Of a DNA stretch of 49,258 nt, positions 46,685-49,258 are shown piece after piece. The DNA lies in contig JAFTRQ010000047.1 in the NCBI GenBank assembly GCA_017462125.1, positions 1-49,258 on the forward strand, read 5' to 3'. A program made the translations under genes and the position numbers. Under the pieces are notes generated by a model that did no database searches, was not told where the DNA came from, and saw only the letters and a program-made list of their open reading frames with translations. Position 1 is the stretch's first letter; every line of letters starts with the position of its first letter. This DNA is from Clostridia bacterium. Lineage in GTDB: Bacteria > Bacillota_A > Clostridia > Oscillospirales > CAG-272.

Positions 46685-49153
46685 GTGACCGATATGAAAA
46701 ACAAAAAACACTTATTTCTCGTAGGCAATGCCCACCTTGACCCTGTTTGGCAATGGCGGTGGCAGGAGGGAAGCGCAGAGGCAAAGGCAACTGTACGCTC
46801 GGCCCTTGACAGAATGAAGGAGTTCCCCGATTTTCGCTTCGTCTGCTCGTCGGCAAGCGTTTACAAATGGGTGGAGGAATTCGCGCCCGAGATGTTTGAG
46901 GAGGTTCGCGAGAGAGTTCGCGAGGGCAGGTTTATCGTAGTCGGCGGTTGGCACGTTCAGCCCGATTGCAATCTGCCGTCGGGAGAGGCTTTTGCGAGGC
47001 AGACCCTATATTCGCAGAGATATTTCAAGGAAAAATTAGGTGTATATGCCAAGGTTGGCTATAACGTGGATTCCTTCGGTCACAATGCTATGATGCCGCA
47101 GATCCTGCGAAAGAGCGGTATGAATGCCTATATTTATATGCGTCCCGCGCCTCACGAGCAGGACAGAGAGTCGGACGTCTTCAATTGGATCGCGCCCGAT
47201 GGCTCGGAGGTGCTTGCTTATCGCATTCTTGACCCCTATTGCTTCAACTTCTCGGATATGGACAAGCTTGAAGGCAGAGTGCAATTTTTGAACGAGCACA
47301 GCCGCACCGACCTTGATGAGCTCCCCTTTTTCTACGGAGTGGGCAATCACGGCGGCGGTCCCACTATCCGCAATCTTGAGCTGCTTGGTGAATATGCCAA
47401 GGCGCATCCCGAAATGGAGCTGACCTACTCCGACCTTTCAGACTTTTTCGATACGGTCAGGGAGAGCGGTCAGCCGATCCCCGAGTATCGCGGTGACCTG
47501 CAGCACCATGCGGCAGGCTGTTATGCGGCGGTTCACGCCATTAAAAGCGGGATCAGACGGAGTGAGTGTGAGTTGATCGCGGCTGAGAGTTATTCCATGC
47601 TTGCAAGGCATCTTTGCGGCAAGAAGGTCAGAAACGACCGCTTTGCCGAGGCATGGCAGAACGTTTGCTTCCTGCATTTCCACGATATAATGGATGGCTG
47701 TTGCATCAAGGAGGCATACGACGATACTGCGTATATGTACGGAATGGCGCAAAATATTGCCGCGGTTGAGGAGAACAACGCTCTGCAGACGCTCTCGTGG
47801 GCGATCGATACAAAGAGCGGTGCGGACGGACTGCCCGTGGTGGTGTTCAACCCTCATTCCTTCGACGTTGAGGAATGCATTCAGGTCAACAAGCAGGTTT
47901 ACGGTGTTACGGATGCCGATGGAACCGTGATCCCGCATCAGCTTGTGCGCTCCTCCACCAAGGAGTGCTACAACAGGGACGATACGCTCTTCAAGGTGAA
48001 GGTACCCGCGCTTGGTTACACGGTCTATTATCTCAAGGAGAGCGCTGACGGTGAGCCCTCTTTCGAGTCCTCTGTCAAGGCAAGTGCTTATTCGGGCTAC
48101 AGAATGGCATATGCTCCCGAGCATACAGTGCTTGAAAATGAATTTTTGCGTATTGCGTTTGAGCTTCATACGGGATATATCGTTTCGATGATCGACAAGA
48201 GAGCCGGCAAGGAAATGATCAGCGGGCGCGCCTGCGTTCCCACTGTGATCGATGAGTACAGTCACGATACGTGGAGCCACGGAAAGAATTTCTTTACCGA
48301 CGTGATGGCGCGCTTTGGCGACGCAGAGGTGACCGTTCTTGAGTCGGGTCCCGTTCGCGGAACTGTAAAGGTGGTCAACAGATATAACGATTCCATTCTC
48401 ACGCAGTATTTCTCTCTTGAGGAGGGATGTGATCGTTTGAAGGTGCGTGCACACGTGGATTGGCACGAAAAGCATAAGATGCTGAAGCTTGCTTGGCCTA
48501 TGAGTGTGGAGATGCCTCGGGCATATTACGAGATCCCTTACGGTGTGATCGAGCGTCCTGCCGACGGCGAGGAGGAGCCCGGTCTTACCTGGACGGCGAT
48601 AAAAGGTGAGCAGGGCGGCTTTGCCATTCTCAATAACGGAACCTACAGCTCCAGCGTTAAGGATAACGTGCTTTATCACACGGTTCTGCGCAGCCCGATC
48701 TTCGGTGATCATAATGCGCCCCGCGACAGCGAGAGCGATTTCACCGATCAGGGACGGATCGAATTTGCCTATGAGCTGATGGCTGTGGGTGAGGAGTGGT
48801 CTCCCGTGATCAAGGCAGCCGGATTACTCAACAAGCACACCTCGCACGTTATCGAGAACAGACACGAGGGATGCCTGAAGGAGCTTGGTTTCTCGGGTCT
48901 GCAGGTCTCTGCAGAAAACGTGATCGTGTCGGCGCTGAAGCGTAGCGAGGACGGAAGGGGAACCGTTATCCGTATTTATGAGACCGAGGGCAGGGAGACT
49001 GCCGTTACGGTAGACGGAGCGCTTCTTCCCGCACAGCTTGATACCGTGCTGACGCCTTACTCCGCCAATACGTATTATTTGCCTGATGGAGAGAAGCTTT
49101 GGCGCGAGGTGCTTATGATGGAGGACGTTGTCTCCGACGAAGAAAAGCATTAA
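46685..49153 (+). CDS. Alpha-mannosidase-like glycosidase, GH38 family
   Basis: A retaining glycosidase of about 822 residues, expected to cleave alpha-mannosides. GH38 marks: VGNAHLDPVWQWRWQEG (zinc-binding HxD), VGGWHVQPDCNLPSGEAF, YNVDSFGHNAMMPQIL with the nucleophile-region Asp, FFYGVGNHGGGPT, and the C-terminal beta domains (VVVFNPHSFDVEE, HTGYIVSMIDKRAGKEM, EYSHDTWSHGKNFF). No signal peptide. Start choice: the first ATG (46655) lies at the predicted transcription start; ATG 46694 is 13 bases from AAAGGA; GTG 46685 is 4-5 bases from it and was preferred. It is divergent from the GH78-GH28 operon. The family is clear, the exact linkage is not. Confidence 0.92.
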   Translation: MTDMKNKKHLFLVGNAHLDPVWQWRWQEGSAEAKATVRSALDRMKEFPDFRFVCSSASVYKWVEEFAPEMFEEVRERVREGRFIVVGGWHVQPDCNLPSGEAFARQTLYSQRYFKEKLGVYAKVGYNVDSFGHNAMMPQILRKSGMNAYIYMRPAPHEQDRESDVFNWIAPDGSEVLAYRILDPYCFNFSDMDKLEGRVQFLNEHSRTDLDELPFFYGVGNHGGGPTIRNLELLGEYAKAHPEMELTYSDLSDFFDTVRESGQPIPEYRGDLQHHAAGCYAAVHAIKSGIRRSECELIAAESYSMLARHLCGKKVRNDRFAEAWQNVCFLHFHDIMDGCCIKEAYDDTAYMYGMAQNIAAVEENNALQTLSWAIDTKSGADGLPVVVFNPHSFDVEECIQVNKQVYGVTDADGTVIPHQLVRSSTKECYNRDDTLFKVKVPALGYTVYYLKESADGEPSFESSVKASAYSGYRMAYAPEHTVLENEFLRIAFELHTGYIVSMIDKRAGKEMISGRACVPTVIDEYSHDTWSHGKNFFTDVMARFGDAEVTVLESGPVRGTVKVVNRYNDSILTQYFSLEEGCDRLKVRAHVDWHEKHKMLKLAWPMSVEMPRAYYEIPYGVIERPADGEEEPGLTWTAIKGEQGGFAILNNGTYSSSVKDNVLYHTVLRSPIFGDHNAPRDSESDFTDQGRIEFAYELMAVGEEWSPVIKAAGLLNKHTSHVIENRHEGCLKELGFSGLQVSAENVIVSALKRSEDGRGTVIRIYETEGRETAVTVDGALLPAQLDTVLTPYSANTYYLPDGEKLWREVLMMEDVVSDEEKH

Positions 49154-49221
49154 AGGAGCTTTTTCGCGCTACCCTGCCAATGTGGGTAACATTTGAGCGT
49201 ACACATAAAACAAAAACCACG

Positions 49222-49258
49222 GGGTTGGCGTGATACTCCGTTAAGAGTATCACGCCAA
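49222..49258 (+). terminator. Hairpin at window edge, terminator after GH38 gene
   Basis: TTGGCGTGATACTC-CGTTAA-GAGTATCACGCCAA, a perfect 14-bp stem ending at the last base of the window. Any T-run lies beyond the edge. Confidence 0.65.

Noticed and set aside
47438..48712. Open frame of 424 codons opposite the GH38 gene
   Set aside because: Antisense shadow of a gene with many recognised motifs.
1..49258. CRISPR arrays, rRNA genes, prophage structural genes and insertion-sequence transposases
   Set aside because: No regularly spaced repeats, rRNA sequence, capsid or tail genes, or transposase frames were seen in the window.

Overview
The window looks like chromosomal DNA of an endospore-lineage Clostridia bacterium, probably a plant-fibre-degrading gut anaerobe. 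The signs are textbook TTGACA-17-TATAAT promoters (many with an extended TGn -10), strong AGGAGG-type ribosome sites, a spoIVB sporulation protease, an S21 ribosomal protein, a T-box leader, a CCA-encoding tRNA-Ser and many uronate and plant-glycan enzymes. No species can be named from sequence alone.

Layout. 1-2.5 kb: end of rpsU, a small membrane protein, and a PAP2 phosphatase with an organophosphate-type MFS carrier. 2.7-6.2 kb: alpha-L-rhamnosidase (GH78) and mannonate dehydratase (uxuA), each with its own consensus promoter. 6.3-9.5 kb: Gx-transporter/NusG-II pair, a polyprenol-kinase-like/CDF-like membrane pair, and a GNAT acetyltransferase behind a structured leader with an attenuator. 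9.6-13.8 kb: a small integrated element in the 3' end of tRNA-Ser(GCU), with integrase, excisionase, an ArdA remnant, a Toprim-like protein and three nested copies of the tRNA 3' end. 14-17.7 kb: a secreted endonuclease/exonuclease/phosphatase-LamG protein and a sugar-type solute-binding lipoprotein.

17.8-25.7 kb is the most unusual part: one minus-strand operon of corrinoid methyl transfer. It encodes three diverged UroD-superfamily proteins, a MtaA-like methyltransferase with intact zinc ligands, a corrinoid protein, a DUF2284 cysteine protein and a RACo-type reductive activator. The corrinoid protein is fused in frame to the C-terminus of an AraC-family regulator, and an internal Shine-Dalgarno site and ATG could also make it as a free 211-residue protein. 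No tetrahydrofolate-side methyltransferase is visible.

25.8-29 kb: a T-box leader, apparently with a UUC (Phe) specifier, ahead of a TrpXYZ-type ABC importer. 29-33.8 kb: uxaB-uxaA-uxaC (galacturonate/glucuronate catabolism) with a divergent AraC regulator. 34-38.7 kb: an SF0329-like protein, a possible PD-(D/E)XK-type protein with a lysine-rich tail, SpoIVB, small lipoprotein and membrane proteins, and a frameshifted XRE regulator. 38.7-49.2 kb: D-aminoacylase-type amidohydrolase, a large lipoprotein of unknown function, a GH78-GH28 operon and a divergent GH38 alpha-mannosidase.

Taken together, the rhamnosidases, GH28 enzyme and uxu/uxa genes point to use of pectin-like or other acidic plant glycans. 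The methyl-transfer operon beside them may remove methyl groups from methoxylated plant compounds. That link is an inference from position, not something the sequence proves.
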